From positions 1,612,001-1,676,000 of the forward strand of contig NZ_SSND01000001.1 in the NCBI RefSeq assembly GCF_004799285.1: DNA of 64,000 bases. Reading direction: 5' to 3'. The notes beneath the pieces are model-generated. The model saw only the letters and a program-made list of their open reading frames with translations, made no database searches and was not told the DNA's origin. Numbering within the stretch: position 1 is the first letter of the stretch; each line of letters begins with the position of its first letter. This DNA is from Aliigemmobacter aestuarii (GTDB lineage: Bacteria > Pseudomonadota > Alphaproteobacteria > Rhodobacterales > Rhodobacteraceae). Position numbers and translations under genes: made by a program. Shown here one piece after another: positions 29,572 through 38,654 of this stretch.

Positions 29572-31637
29572 GCGGGCACCGTCCCCACCATCGCGGGCCG
29601 CGCGGTGACCCCGATTTCATCGTAGGACAGCACGGGCATCGGCAGGCCCTTCGCCTCGACCACGGTTCGCAGAAAGCGGCGGCGCAGCGCCGAGGTGACA
29701 AGGGCGGGTCTTGTCCCGCTTTCCGAAACGCGGCGGAACTGGTCGGCGATGCCGGTGATCAGCCTGCCGAAATCCGCCGGGGGCAGCGCCACGTCGACCA
29801 GGCCGCGTTCGCCCTCGATCTGATGTTCGGCAAAATGCCGTTCCCAATCCGGGGCCAGCTGGATCAGCGGGATCGACCCGTCGTCGCGCTTCTGTCCGGC
29901 GATGATCTGGAACCCCAGGCGTCGCCGCACATGTTCACAGACAGCCTCGGCCGACCCTGCGCTTCGCGCCTCGGCAATGGATTCGAGGATCAAGGGAAGG
30001 TTGCGGATGGAAACACGCTCTTCCAACAGCAGCCGCAGGACCGACAGAAGCAGGTCCACGGGCACCTTTTCAGGGATCAGGTCGGCCAGCAGGCGCCGGT
30101 TCGCCTCCGCCCGGGCCGGATCGGACACATTGGGAAATTCGTCCAGCAGCCGCCTGAGGGATTTGAGGGACAGAAGCCGCGCCAGATTGCCCCGCAGCAC
30201 TTCCAGAAGATGGGTGGCCAGAACCTCGGTCGGTGAAACGACGGTCAGGCCGGACAGGGCGGCGGTATCGTGATCGGACCGCGCGATCCATCGGGCGGGA
30301 GCGCCATAGACGGGTTCGCTGACGTCAGGACCCGGCGGCGCCTCGGTCCGGTCATCCAGAAGGCAGAGGACGCGGTCTGAAACGATGCGGCCCTTCGCCC
30401 ATTCCACCCCTTGCAGCCGGATGCGGTAAGCCCCCGGTTCAAGAGCCGGATCATCCGTCAGCCGGATTTCCGGCAGGATCAGGCCATAGGTGGTGGCGAC
30501 ATGGCTGCGCATGTTGCGGATGCGCCCATCCATACCCGTCGCGGGGTCCAGCGCCAGGGCGACCAGATCAGGCGAGAATTCGATGTGGATCTCGTCGAAG
30601 TCGAGGACATCGCCCAGGGGGGCGGGCATAGCCGTGACAGCGGCGGCGTTGGCATCCGGCATCGGCCGCAGGTCGCGGCGCGCGCCAAGCCAGGCCGCCC
30701 CGCCAAGCATGATCGCTCCCAGAATGAAGGGAATGAACGGCAGGCCGGGCACGAAGGCGAAAAGGGCCATCAGCAGGCTGACGGTTCCCAGGGCGGCCGG
30801 ATAGCGGCCAAGCTGGGCCATCATCGACACATCGACCGCGCCCGAAGCACCGCCCCGCGACAGCAGCAGCGCCGCGGCGATCGAGATGATGACCGCCGGG
30901 ATCTGCGAAACCAGCCCGTCGCCGACCGTAAGGATGGCATAGGTTTCGAAGGCATGCGCCATCGGCATGCCGTGAAGCGCCACACCGACGACCAGCCCGA
31001 CCACGATGTTGAGCGCCGTGATCAGGAGCCCGGCGATCGCGTCGCCCTTGACGAATTTCGACGCGCCGTCGAGCGAGCCGAAAAAGTTCGTCTCGGCCAG
31101 TTCGCGTTCGCGTCGGGCCTTCGCCTCGGCATGGTCGATGGCGCCGGCCGCCATGTCGCTGTCGATCGCAAGCTGCCTGCCCGGCATGCCGTCCAGCGCG
31201 AACCTTGCGCCGACCTCGGCCATCCGCCCCGCGCCCTTCGTGATCACCACGAAGTTGACGATCATCAGAACGCAGAAGATCACCACACCCAGAAGGACAC
31301 TGCCCCCCATGATGAAATCGGCAAAGCCCTGGATGACATGTCCCGCCGCGTCGGTACCGGTGTGGCCCTGACCGATGATCAGCTTGGTCGAGGATACGTT
31401 CAGCGAAAGCCGCAGCATCAGCGAGGCCAGCAGGATCGTCGGGAAGGCCGAGAAATCGAGCGGCCTTTCGACGAAAAGCGTGATGGTGAACATCAGGATC
31501 GCCAGAGCGAAGGACAGTGCGAGACCCAGATCCAGAAGCCAGGACGGCACCGGCAAGACCATCATCACGATCACCGCCATCAACGCCAGGGCAAGCAGGA
31601 TCGTCGGGCGCTTCACGATGGTCCAGGCGGTGGTCAT
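29568..31637 (-). CDS. flhA: Flagellar export apparatus protein FlhA
   Basis: FlhA forms the nonameric cytoplasmic ring and membrane platform that receives export substrates. The 689-residue protein has eight N-terminal membrane segments, the FHIPEP-type loop between them (MAEVGARFALDGMPGRQLAID), and a large C-terminal cytoplasmic domain. ATG 31637 is preceded by an AG-rich leader that includes a tandem 10-bp repeat. Upstream lie 163 bases with a hairpin and a half CtrA site, so flhA-fliR-flhB may have its own promoter. Confidence 0.96.
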   Translation of the reverse strand: MTTAWTIVKRPTILLALALMAVIVMMVLPVPSWLLDLGLALSFALAILMFTITLFVERPLDFSAFPTILLASLMLRLSLNVSSTKLIIGQGHTGTDAAGHVIQGFADFIMGGSVLLGVVIFCVLMIVNFVVITKGAGRMAEVGARFALDGMPGRQLAIDSDMAAGAIDHAEAKARRERELAETNFFGSLDGASKFVKGDAIAGLLITALNIVVGLVVGVALHGMPMAHAFETYAILTVGDGLVSQIPAVIISIAAALLLSRGGASGAVDVSMMAQLGRYPAALGTVSLLMALFAFVPGLPFIPFILGAIMLGGAAWLGARRDLRPMPDANAAAVTAMPAPLGDVLDFDEIHIEFSPDLVALALDPATGMDGRIRNMRSHVATTYGLILPEIRLTDDPALEPGAYRIRLQGVEWAKGRIVSDRVLCLLDDRTEAPPGPDVSEPVYGAPARWIARSDHDTAALSGLTVVSPTEVLATHLLEVLRGNLARLLSLKSLRRLLDEFPNVSDPARAEANRRLLADLIPEKVPVDLLLSVLRLLLEERVSIRNLPLILESIAEARSAGSAEAVCEHVRRRLGFQIIAGQKRDDGSIPLIQLAPDWERHFAEHQIEGERGLVDVALPPADFGRLITGIADQFRRVSESGTRPALVTSALRRRFLRTVVEAKGLPMPVLSYDEIGVTARPAMVGTVPA

Positions 31638-31649
31638 GGCGTCTCTCGG

Positions 31650-31671
31650 CTGTCTTTCGCACTGTCTTTCG
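31650..31671. repeat. Tandem 10-bp direct repeat upstream of flhA
   Basis: CTGTCTTTCG occurs at 31650-31659 and again at 31662-31671. On the coding strand of flhA this reads CGAAAGACAG twice, 13-34 bases before the start codon. It could bind a regulator or be chance. Confidence 0.45.
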
Positions 31672-31700
31672 GGGTGGGCTCAAGTCCGGTCAGCTCGCCG

Positions 31701-31731
31701 TGGCCTGATCGGCGTTCGACCGATCAGGCCA
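31701..31731. terminator. 12-bp perfect hairpin between the 725-residue gene and flhA
   Basis: TGGCCTGATCGG (31701-31712), 7-base loop, CCGATCAGGCCA (31720-31731). It lies about 70 bases past the stop of the upstream gene and before flhA. No T-run is present. It may terminate most of the motA-operon transcript or stabilise its 3' end. Confidence 0.6.
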
Positions 31732-31800
31732 TTGCGGGCGACCTGCGGCGATCCTCGGGCATCGCGGTTAACGGACAGTTTCGGCACATCGCATCCGGGC

Positions 31801-33978
31801 CTAGGGCGCGGCTGTCGCCGCCAGCAACGCATCCAGCGTGGCGCGCGTGCGATTGCTGTCATCCAGCAGCACCCGCGAGGCACCGACCGGACCGGGTCTG
31901 GCCGGCGGCCCCTGCTGCGGAAGCACGCGGCCGGCGGCCGGCGACCAGACGGGATCACCCGATTCGGCGATGGCCTCCCAGGCGCGCGATGCAAGCAGAC
32001 CGGCCATGGGTGCGGCCTCTGGCCCCCCTTCCGGAACCGGCGCGCCTTGCAGGGCCGACCGGGCGGCAAGCCGGATCCGTTCTGCCGACTCGCCATCCCG
32101 GCCGGCGATCAGGCGCAACGCAGCAGCGGGATCGCCGCGTTCCAGATTGGCCTGCGCGGCCAGGGTGGCGGCTTCGGGGTGGCCTACCGGATCCCGAAGT
32201 TCGGGGGAAATCCACGCCAGGGCATGGTCGGCAAATCCATGCCCCAGAAGCCGTTCGGCAACCCGTAGCCGAAGCCCGGGTTGCAGGGTGCCAGGCACGT
32301 CTGATGCCGGGATCACGGCGCGCGCCAGAAACTCGTCATCGCCCGCGTTGCGGGCCAGAAGGCGCCAGATTTCCGGATCGGCCGCGCCTGAGTCAGGCCG
32401 GGCGCGGAAGGCCAGATCGAACTGGCCAGCCGCCGCGGCGGCGATGGCCAAGGCGTTTTCAAGCATCGGCTCTTCCGGGCTGCCGCGGTATTCGTGCAGC
32501 AGCGCCTCGATCTGCGTGATCATTTCGGGCGGCACGGGCTTGTCCTGCGCGGCGAGCGTTACCGCAAGCGGTGCCACGCCGGTTTCGGTGGCCCGCGAAT
32601 GGTCATTCGTTGCGGTTTTCAGATCGGCCTCGGCGCGGGCATGTTCCCCCGCCGAAAGCGCCTGTTCCGCCCGCAGCAGCGCCGCCGCCGGGTCCGACGG
32701 GGCCAGCGGACGTTCCAGCGCCGATTGCAGGGCAAAGACCGTGGCGGTATCGCCCGCGGCGGTGAACTTGCCGATCAGATCGGGGGCAAACTGGCGTCGC
32801 AGGTGAACCGGCAGGCCGTTGAAGGCCCGGATGACCGCCGCCCGATCCGCATCCGGCGTGACCTTGTCAGCGGCAAGTGTCGCCCAAAGGGCGGCCTCGC
32901 CGTCGCAGGCCGCCATGCCGGCAAACGGACCCGGCCCTGCCTCGCCGTCAAGAATGGATGCCATCGCCGCCCAGATCCCGCGATCTTCGTGCTGGCTCTG
33001 GAAGGATTCGATGGCCTGACGCGCCTCGGCCCCGAAACCGAGATAGAGAAGCAGGCGCACATAGTCGGCCAGCGCATCGTGGTTCGTGTGGTCGAATTCG
33101 CCAAGAAGGCCCTGCCGGGCGGTGGCAAGTTGGGCTGCGACGTCTTCGGCCTGTCCCCAGTCGGCAAGCCGCAGGCGGCGGTCATCCAGGCAGGTGGCGC
33201 CATCCGGCATCATGGCGGGCCTTGCATCCTGATCGGGAAGGATGACAAGGCCAAGGTCCAGCCCGGCACGGATCTGGCCTGCCCCGGCGTGCGCTGTCGC
33301 CTGCCCGTCCCGCTGCGGGACCACGCCTTCCGGCAGCGCCATCTGTACCACACCGCGAGCGGCCGCGTCGCTCAGGTCCCGCAAAAGTCTTTGCCGCGCC
33401 TCTTCCGTCTGGATCGCTTCGGTTCCGAAGGCGGCCTGGTCTGCCGGCAAGACAGTTGGCAGGGGGGCCGGCGGGGCGGCAGGGGCAACGGGCGGCAAGG
33501 TCGCGCCCACATAGGGCGCGGACGGGCGCGGACGGGGTCGAAGGGCAATGGGTGGCGGCGACTCTGCCATGCGTCGCGCCGCTAGCGGCTGTTCGAAGGC
33601 GGAACCGGGCGGCGGCGGTCCGTCGCGCACGTCGAGAACCAGCACGCCGGGGCGGAATTCGAAAGCCTGCACATGGCAGCCGCAACCGAGGACCAGGCGC
33701 AGCGCAGCCCCGTCGGGCGTGGCGGGCGCGGCCTCAAGCGTTGCGATGCGGGACCGGCCGATCAGGCGGAAGGCACCGCTCAGGTCAACGGCCAGGTCGG
33801 GACCCGACAGTCGCAGTTCGTATCCGTCGGGTGTCGCGCCCAGGCTCCACCCCGTGCCCGCGCCCGCATCGACCACAAGGCGGGTGAACCCGTCATGTTC
33901 GCCCGATGTCACCCGGACCGTGGCGGCCTGGGCCATGGCGGACCAGATCATGCACAACAGAAGGGCCAGCGCGCGCAT
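31801..33978 (-). CDS. Large exported protein of the flagellar cluster, function unknown
   Basis: A 725-residue protein with a signal peptide (MRALALLLCMIWSAMAQA) and an N-terminal beta-rich region resembling an AMIN-type domain (about residues 20-120: VRVTSGEHDGFTRLVVDAG). A proline-rich linker follows (about 135-175), then a long alanine-rich helical region that looks like degenerate TPR or superhelical repeats. It overlaps motA by one base (TGATG), so it is coupled to the stator gene. An envelope or stator-associated role is inferred from the export signal and context. I do not recognise a characterised family. Confidence 0.85.
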   Translation of the reverse strand: MRALALLLCMIWSAMAQAATVRVTSGEHDGFTRLVVDAGAGTGWSLGATPDGYELRLSGPDLAVDLSGAFRLIGRSRIATLEAAPATPDGAALRLVLGCGCHVQAFEFRPGVLVLDVRDGPPPPGSAFEQPLAARRMAESPPPIALRPRPRPSAPYVGATLPPVAPAAPPAPLPTVLPADQAAFGTEAIQTEEARQRLLRDLSDAAARGVVQMALPEGVVPQRDGQATAHAGAGQIRAGLDLGLVILPDQDARPAMMPDGATCLDDRRLRLADWGQAEDVAAQLATARQGLLGEFDHTNHDALADYVRLLLYLGFGAEARQAIESFQSQHEDRGIWAAMASILDGEAGPGPFAGMAACDGEAALWATLAADKVTPDADRAAVIRAFNGLPVHLRRQFAPDLIGKFTAAGDTATVFALQSALERPLAPSDPAAALLRAEQALSAGEHARAEADLKTATNDHSRATETGVAPLAVTLAAQDKPVPPEMITQIEALLHEYRGSPEEPMLENALAIAAAAAGQFDLAFRARPDSGAADPEIWRLLARNAGDDEFLARAVIPASDVPGTLQPGLRLRVAERLLGHGFADHALAWISPELRDPVGHPEAATLAAQANLERGDPAAALRLIAGRDGESAERIRLAARSALQGAPVPEGGPEAAPMAGLLASRAWEAIAESGDPVWSPAAGRVLPQQGPPARPGPVGASRVLLDDSNRTRATLDALLAATAAP

Positions 33979-34847
33979 CACGCCGCATCCTGTTTCAGGC
34001 TGCGCACGGCCTCTTCCACGGCCTGGAAACTGGGGCGGACGTGGTGCGGCGTGTTCTGTCGACCGACCTCGATACAGATGTTCGGCGGATGCCGATGCAG
34101 GTTGGCCACCAGCACCTCGCGGATCAGGTGGTGGAAATGCCCATCCTCCTCGACAACGGCCTTCACCCGCACTGCGAAGGGGCCGACGATCCCGTAGGCG
34201 AGGAAGACGCCAAGAAAGGTGCCCACCAGGGCGCCGCCGATCATCTTGCCCAGCACCTCGGGCGGTTGGTCGATCGAACCCATCGTCTTGATCACGCCAA
34301 GAACGGCGGCCACGATACCCAGGGCGGGCAGCGCATCGGCCATCGACTGAAGCGCGTGGCTGGAATGAAGCGCGTGGTGCTGGCTCGCCTCCATGCGCTT
34401 GTCCAGAACATCCTCTACCTGATGCGGGTCGTCATAGTTCATGGACGCCGCGCGCAGCGTGTCGCAGATCAGGTCGATCGTCTCGTGATCCTTCTGGATC
34501 TTGGGGTAGCGCGAGAAGATCGCCGACGTTCCCGGATTTTCGATATGCTCTTCAAGCTCGACCGGATTGTTGCGTGCCACCCGGATCAGTTCGAACAGCA
34601 GGCACAGCAGATCGCGGTAATCCGCAGGCTTCCATTTCGGCCCCTTGAAGACCTTGCCGATGTCCTTCAGCGCATGTTTGACCGACGCCAGATCGTTGGA
34701 CAAAAGAAACGCCCCGATCGCCGCACCACCGATCATGATCATCTCGAACGGCAGGGCCTTGAGGATGATACCCATCTTTCCGCCGGCCAGCATGTAACCG
34801 CCGAAGACCATCACGAAGATCACGGCGATGCCGATGATGCCGAACAT
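33978..34847 (-). CDS. motA: Flagellar motor stator protein MotA
   Basis: MotA forms the ion-driven stator with MotB, which is encoded 11 kb away at 45006. The 289-residue product has four membrane segments, including the N-terminal GIIGIAVIFVMVFGGYMLAG and LGIVAAVLGVIKTMGSID. The cytoplasmic loop with charged residues (about 85-150) contacts the rotor. AAGGAG precedes ATG 34847. The 52-base gap upstream holds no clear promoter. Confidence 0.95.
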   Translation of the reverse strand: MFGIIGIAVIFVMVFGGYMLAGGKMGIILKALPFEMIMIGGAAIGAFLLSNDLASVKHALKDIGKVFKGPKWKPADYRDLLCLLFELIRVARNNPVELEEHIENPGTSAIFSRYPKIQKDHETIDLICDTLRAASMNYDDPHQVEDVLDKRMEASQHHALHSSHALQSMADALPALGIVAAVLGVIKTMGSIDQPPEVLGKMIGGALVGTFLGVFLAYGIVGPFAVRVKAVVEEDGHFHHLIREVLVANLHRHPPNICIEVGRQNTPHHVRPSFQAVEEAVRSLKQDAA

Positions 34848-34899
34848 GGAAAGGCTCCTTCACTGGGTAGGTTGCGTTGTCTTCAAAGCCGTTTGCGGC

Positions 34900-35478
34900 C
34901 TATTCGACGGGCGCGCGCGCATTGCGCCCGGCCAGCAGCACCGTCACGGAATGGCTGTTTTCGGGGGTCATCGCCGCCATGATCTGCGCCGCGATGTCGG
35001 GTTGCATCCGGCCAAGGAACCCGGCCGAAAACTCGGGCACCATCTGGTCGAAGATCGCCGCCGCCTGCTTGGGCTTCATCGCCTCGTAAAGCGAGGTCAG
35101 CCGGACAAGATCATCCTCTGCTGCGCTGTCGGCACGGGCGACCATCCTTGCGAGGCTGGCCTCGGCAGCCGCCATGTCATTCAGGCGCTGGCGGGAAAGC
35201 TGTTCGGCAAGCTCGACGGCGGCCTCGCGCCGGATCAGCGAGGCTTCGCGCGCAGCCAGCGCCGCCTCGCGTTCCCGCAGGGCACGGGCAAGTTCGGCCG
35301 GGGGCGCCGGGCAGTGCGCCGGCGCTGCCGCGGTGTCGTCGGGCGGGCTGTCGGCCACCTGGGTCTGGGCGATGGCAAGACCGATGCCGCTGCCGATCCG
35401 CACGGCGCCCGATGCCGCCATCAGAAGTGCCGCAACGGCAAGGACACCAAGACCGAGGCGATAGAAAAGGCGCTTCAT
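34900..35478 (-). CDS. MotE/MgtE-N-like flagellar protein
   Basis: A 192-residue protein with an N-terminal membrane anchor (about residues 10-37), a charged coiled coil (about 60-115: REREAALAAREASLIRREAA), and a C-terminal MgtE-N-like region (LYEAMKPKQAAAIFDQMVPE, then RMQPDIAAQIMAAM). This architecture matches the MotE/FlbB-type proteins that assist motor assembly, in which the periplasmic part stabilises MotC-like partners. It overlaps the next upstream gene by 4 bases and lies before motA. Confidence 0.8.
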   Translation of the reverse strand: MKRLFYRLGLGVLAVAALLMAASGAVRIGSGIGLAIAQTQVADSPPDDTAAAPAHCPAPPAELARALREREAALAAREASLIRREAAVELAEQLSRQRLNDMAAAEASLARMVARADSAAEDDLVRLTSLYEAMKPKQAAAIFDQMVPEFSAGFLGRMQPDIAAQIMAAMTPENSHSVTVLLAGRNARAPVE

Positions 35479-35846
35479 GTCAGCACCTCATCCGCTTCGA
35501 CGGGACGGCGGCGGACAAAGCGCAGCCGCCGCGACGTGTCGGACATGGGCGCGCCTTCGTAAGGCGCGCGTGCCGCATGCGCCTGTTCCGCCGCTGTCAG
35601 CCCGGCCGCCGCGGCCTCGGCCCGCAGTGTCAGCGTCTCAAGCCGGTCGGCGTTTTCGCGGGCGGCTGCCTGCGCACGGTTCAGCGCGCGGGTCATGTCA
35701 TCGACCTGCGCCGAAAGAACGGCGATGGCCCCGCCCATTTCGGTTTCCAGTGTCGAGAACCGCTTTAACCGGCGCGCCAGGACATAGCAGTAGGCCGCCG
35801 CACCCAGACTGCCGAGGCCAAGCATCAGATCCGAAATCAGGTCCAT
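35475..35846 (-). CDS. Membrane-anchored coiled-coil protein of the flagellar cluster
   Basis: A 123-residue protein with an N-terminal membrane segment (MDLISDLMLGLGSLGAAAYC) and a helical, coiled-coil middle (ETEMGGAIAVLSAQVDDMTR), ending in a basic tail. It lies between fliL and the MotE-like gene with 4-base overlap at its end. From memory, proteins of this size and layout (some called DUF6468) occur at this position in alphaproteobacteria. A structural role near the motor is inferred only from context. Confidence 0.75.
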   Translation of the reverse strand: MDLISDLMLGLGSLGAAAYCYVLARRLKRFSTLETEMGGAIAVLSAQVDDMTRALNRAQAAARENADRLETLTLRAEAAAAGLTAAEQAHAARAPYEGAPMSDTSRRLRFVRRRPVEADEVLT

Positions 35847-35855
35847 TCCCGCCTC

Positions 35856-36335
35856 CTAGTTCAGCACGAATTCGGTGATCAGCAGATCGCGCACCCGGCC
35901 TTCGCCGGAAACGATCTGGATCCGGCGCAGCATCTGCGCGCGCAAACGGACAAGCGCCGCTGGATCCTCCAGCTCCCGCAGGGCGACGGCCCGCAGATAG
36001 CCGTTCATCACGTCGAGGATGCGCGGCATCAAAAGCGCCACCTCGGCCGAATGGGCGGGTGACACCTCAAGCTGCGAGGCCATGCGCAGATGCCGCACCG
36101 AGCCGCCGTTGCCGAGCGTGATGGTCAGCGGATCGACCGGAACAAAGGCGATTTCGGGCAGCGGTGCCGCATCGGCACCATCCGCCTTTTCCGCCCCGCC
36201 GCCGAACAGAAGGCCGGAATAGGTGGCAAAGAACCCGCCGCCACCCAGAACGGCGGCAAGGACAAGGGCGATGATCAAGCCAAGCCTCGAACGTTTCCGG
36301 GGCTTGGGGGGTTCGGCTTCGGTGGGTTCCGCCAT
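35856..36335 (-). CDS. fliL: Flagellar basal body-associated protein FliL
   Basis: FliL is a single-pass membrane protein that surrounds and supports the stator units. The 159-residue protein has a basic cytoplasmic tail (KPRKRSRLG), one membrane helix (about residues 24-45) and a periplasmic FliL domain ending with VRDLLITEFVLN, typical of the family. ATG 36335 has GGAG 7 bases before it; an in-frame codon at 36356 lacks support. It is divergent from fliF across a CtrA-like site. Confidence 0.9.
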   Translation of the reverse strand: MAEPTEAEPPKPRKRSRLGLIIALVLAAVLGGGGFFATYSGLLFGGGAEKADGADAAPLPEIAFVPVDPLTITLGNGGSVRHLRMASQLEVSPAHSAEVALLMPRILDVMNGYLRAVALRELEDPAALVRLRAQMLRRIQIVSGEGRVRDLLITEFVLN

Positions 36336-36380
36336 CGTCGGCTCCTGATGGATCACGGCCCATGCATAGCCCCGATCTGG

Positions 36381-36395
36381 CTAACCGTTTCTTAA
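36381..36395. promoter_or_regulatory. CtrA-type binding site between fliL and fliF
   Basis: CTAA-CCGTTTC-TTAA matches 7 of 8 specified bases of the alphaproteobacterial CtrA site TTAA-N7-TTAA. It lies midway in the divergent fliL/fliF gap, placed to control both arms of the flagellar locus. Confidence 0.6.
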
Positions 36396-36453
36396 GCCGG
36401 TTTGGCGAATGTCGGCCCGAGGCGGCAGAAGCCGAAGCGATGGAGACTCGGGC

Positions 36454-38064
36454 GTGTCCAATCTTCTTTCCCTGTGGTCCGGAATGGATATCAGTAAGCG
36501 AATCATCGTTGCGGTGGCGACGATGGGCGTCTTCGCGGCGCTGATCTTCATCGGTGGGGCAGGCAGCCGGACGGAACGCGCGCTGCTTTTCGCCGGGCTT
36601 GATGGCCGCAACGCAGGCGCGGTGATCGAGGCACTCGACGCCGCCAACACTGCCTATGAGGTGCGGGGCAATGCGATCTATGTCGATCCCGCGCAGCGCG
36701 ATCAGCTGCGGCTGACGCTCGCCGGGCAGGGCCTGCCCGAAACCGGGGGGGCGGGCTACGAACTGCTGGACGGGCTTTCGGGTTTCGGGACGACATCGCA
36801 GATGTTCGACGCCGCGTACTGGCGCGCGAAGGAAGGAGAGATTGCCCGGACGATCCTGGCAAACCCGATGGTCAGGGCCGCCCGCGTGCACATCGCCCGC
36901 GCACCTTCGCAACCGTTTCAACCCGAAACCGGCACGACGGCCAGCGTGACGCTGACAACGGCGACCGGCCAGGTGCCGCCGGATACGGCACGCGCCATTC
37001 GCCACCTTGTTGCGGCGGCGGTGGCGGGCCTGTCCCCTGCCGATGTCGCGGTGATCGACAGCGTTGGTGGCCTGATCACCGACCCGGAAGGCGCCGGCCC
37101 CGGCCCGACCGGGGGATCCGACCGTGAGGCGGAACTGCGCGACCGCGCCACCCGCCTGCTTGAGGCCCGCGTCGGCCCAGGCCGGGCGATCGTGCAGGTC
37201 AGTGCGGAACTCGTCACCGAGCGCGAATCGATTTCCGAACGTCTGTTCGATCCAAAGGGGCGCGTGGCGGTATCCACGGAAACTGAAGAGCGTGCTTCGT
37301 CGGAATCTGGGGCGGAGGGGTCGGTGACCGTGGCATCGAACCTGCCCGACGGGGACGGCGCCGAAGGCGAGGGCAACCAAAGCAGCCAGACCGAAACGCG
37401 GGAACGCACGAATTTCGAGGTATCCGAAACCATGCGCGAGGTGCTGCGCGTGCCCGGTTCGATCAGGCGGCTTTCCGTGGCGGTGCTGGTCGATGGCGTC
37501 GCCGTGACTGCCGCCGATGGGTCCACCACCATCGAGCCCCGCCCCGAGGAAGAACTGGCCATCCTGCGCGAACTTGTGGCGTCGGCGGTCGGACTGGACG
37601 AATCGCGGGGCGATACGCTGGCGATCCGGTCACTCGCCTTCGGCTCCGCTCCCGTCGAGGGAACCGAGGCCACGGCCGAGGGCTGGTCGATCATGGATCG
37701 GATCGACGTCATGCAACTGGTGTCGGTCGCGCTGCTGGCGCTGGTGGCGATCGTTCTTGGTCTTTTCGTGCTGCGTCCGGCCCTGACCGGGGCACGGGCA
37801 CGCATCGCCGATGATGCCGCGGCCCTTCTGCCGACGGGGGCCGTTGCGGCCATCGGCGGACCGGACGCTGAGGGCGGCGCGCTTGTCGGGCGGGCAGTGG
37901 ATCGTGTGGCCGATGGCGAGATCCTGCCATCGCTTGACGATGGCACGGATACCGAGGCCGACGACCCGATGGACCGCTTGCGCCGGTTGATCGCAGACCG
38001 GCAGGCCGAATCGGTCCAGATCCTGCGGGGCTGGCTTGAAACCGCAGACGAGGCGCAAAGATGA
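36454..38064 (+). CDS. fliF: Flagellar MS-ring protein FliF
   Basis: FliF forms the MS ring in the inner membrane, the base on which the rotor and export gate assemble. The 536-residue product has an N-terminal helix (about residues 12-30), the ring-building YscJ/FliF domain (ALLFAGLDGRNAGAVIEALD, RVHIARAP), a flexible glutamate/glycine-rich middle and a second membrane helix near residue 430. GTG 36454 is chosen because GGAG lies 8 bases upstream and VSNLLSLWSGMD is a usual N-terminus; ATG 36409 or 36484 are less likely. Confidence 0.93.
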   Translation: MSNLLSLWSGMDISKRIIVAVATMGVFAALIFIGGAGSRTERALLFAGLDGRNAGAVIEALDAANTAYEVRGNAIYVDPAQRDQLRLTLAGQGLPETGGAGYELLDGLSGFGTTSQMFDAAYWRAKEGEIARTILANPMVRAARVHIARAPSQPFQPETGTTASVTLTTATGQVPPDTARAIRHLVAAAVAGLSPADVAVIDSVGGLITDPEGAGPGPTGGSDREAELRDRATRLLEARVGPGRAIVQVSAELVTERESISERLFDPKGRVAVSTETEERASSESGAEGSVTVASNLPDGDGAEGEGNQSSQTETRERTNFEVSETMREVLRVPGSIRRLSVAVLVDGVAVTAADGSTTIEPRPEEELAILRELVASAVGLDESRGDTLAIRSLAFGSAPVEGTEATAEGWSIMDRIDVMQLVSVALLALVAIVLGLFVLRPALTGARARIADDAAALLPTGAVAAIGGPDAEGGALVGRAVDRVADGEILPSLDDGTDTEADDPMDRLRRLIADRQAESVQILRGWLETADEAQR

Positions 38065-38654
38065 GCCCGCTCCGGCTTGAGGTCTTCGAAGGCCAGGCGG
38101 ACGCCCCGGATCAGGCCGTGATGGCCGACAGCGGTTATCTGGAGGATCTGAAACTTGCCGCCTACGAACAAGGTTACGCGGCAGGGTGGGAAGACGCATC
38201 GTCGTCCGACGAAAGCGATCTTCGGACCCGCCAGCTTGCTGCGGCGCGCAACCTTCAGGCGCTGGCCTTCACGCATCATGAGGCGCGGGGTCTTCTGCTG
38301 CGCGCCCTGGCCCCGGTGATCCGGTCCCTGACCGACACGATCCTGCCCGAGATCGCGCGTGCCGCCCTTGGTGCGGTCGTGCTGGAAGAGGTGACGAAGG
38401 CGGCCGGACAGGCGCTTGAGGCACCGCTCGCCCTTCATGTCCATCCCGGAAGCCGCGCGCTGGTCGAACCCATGCTTCAGGCAACGACCGGCCTTTCCGT
38501 CCTTCTGCTGGATGAACCCAGCCTGCCGCCCGAACAGGTGCTGCTGCGGGCCGCGCCCGAAGAACGGCTTATCGACCTTGCCGACAGCGTGGCGCGCATC
38601 CGCGCCGCCATGGACGACTTCTTTCAAACCCCCCCGACGGGAGACCCAGGATGA
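38061..38654 (+). CDS. fliH: Flagellar assembly protein FliH-like
   Basis: FliH regulates the export ATPase FliI and links it to the C ring. The 197-residue product has an N-terminal AAYEQGYAAGWEDA segment typical of FliH (a GxxxG-like start) and a C-terminal region resembling the V-ATPase E-subunit-like FliH domain (ALHVHPGSRALVEPML). It overlaps both fliF and fliN by 4 bases. fliI is not in the window. Confidence 0.8.
   Translation: MSPLRLEVFEGQADAPDQAVMADSGYLEDLKLAAYEQGYAAGWEDASSSDESDLRTRQLAAARNLQALAFTHHEARGLLLRALAPVIRSLTDTILPEIARAALGAVVLEEVTKAAGQALEAPLALHVHPGSRALVEPMLQATTGLSVLLLDEPSLPPEQVLLRAAPEERLIDLADSVARIRAAMDDFFQTPPTGDPG

Noticed and set aside
30411-32519. 702-codon open frame on the + strand across flhA and the 725-residue gene
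   Set aside because: It runs antisense to two supported genes and through the intergenic hairpin, and has a low-complexity product.
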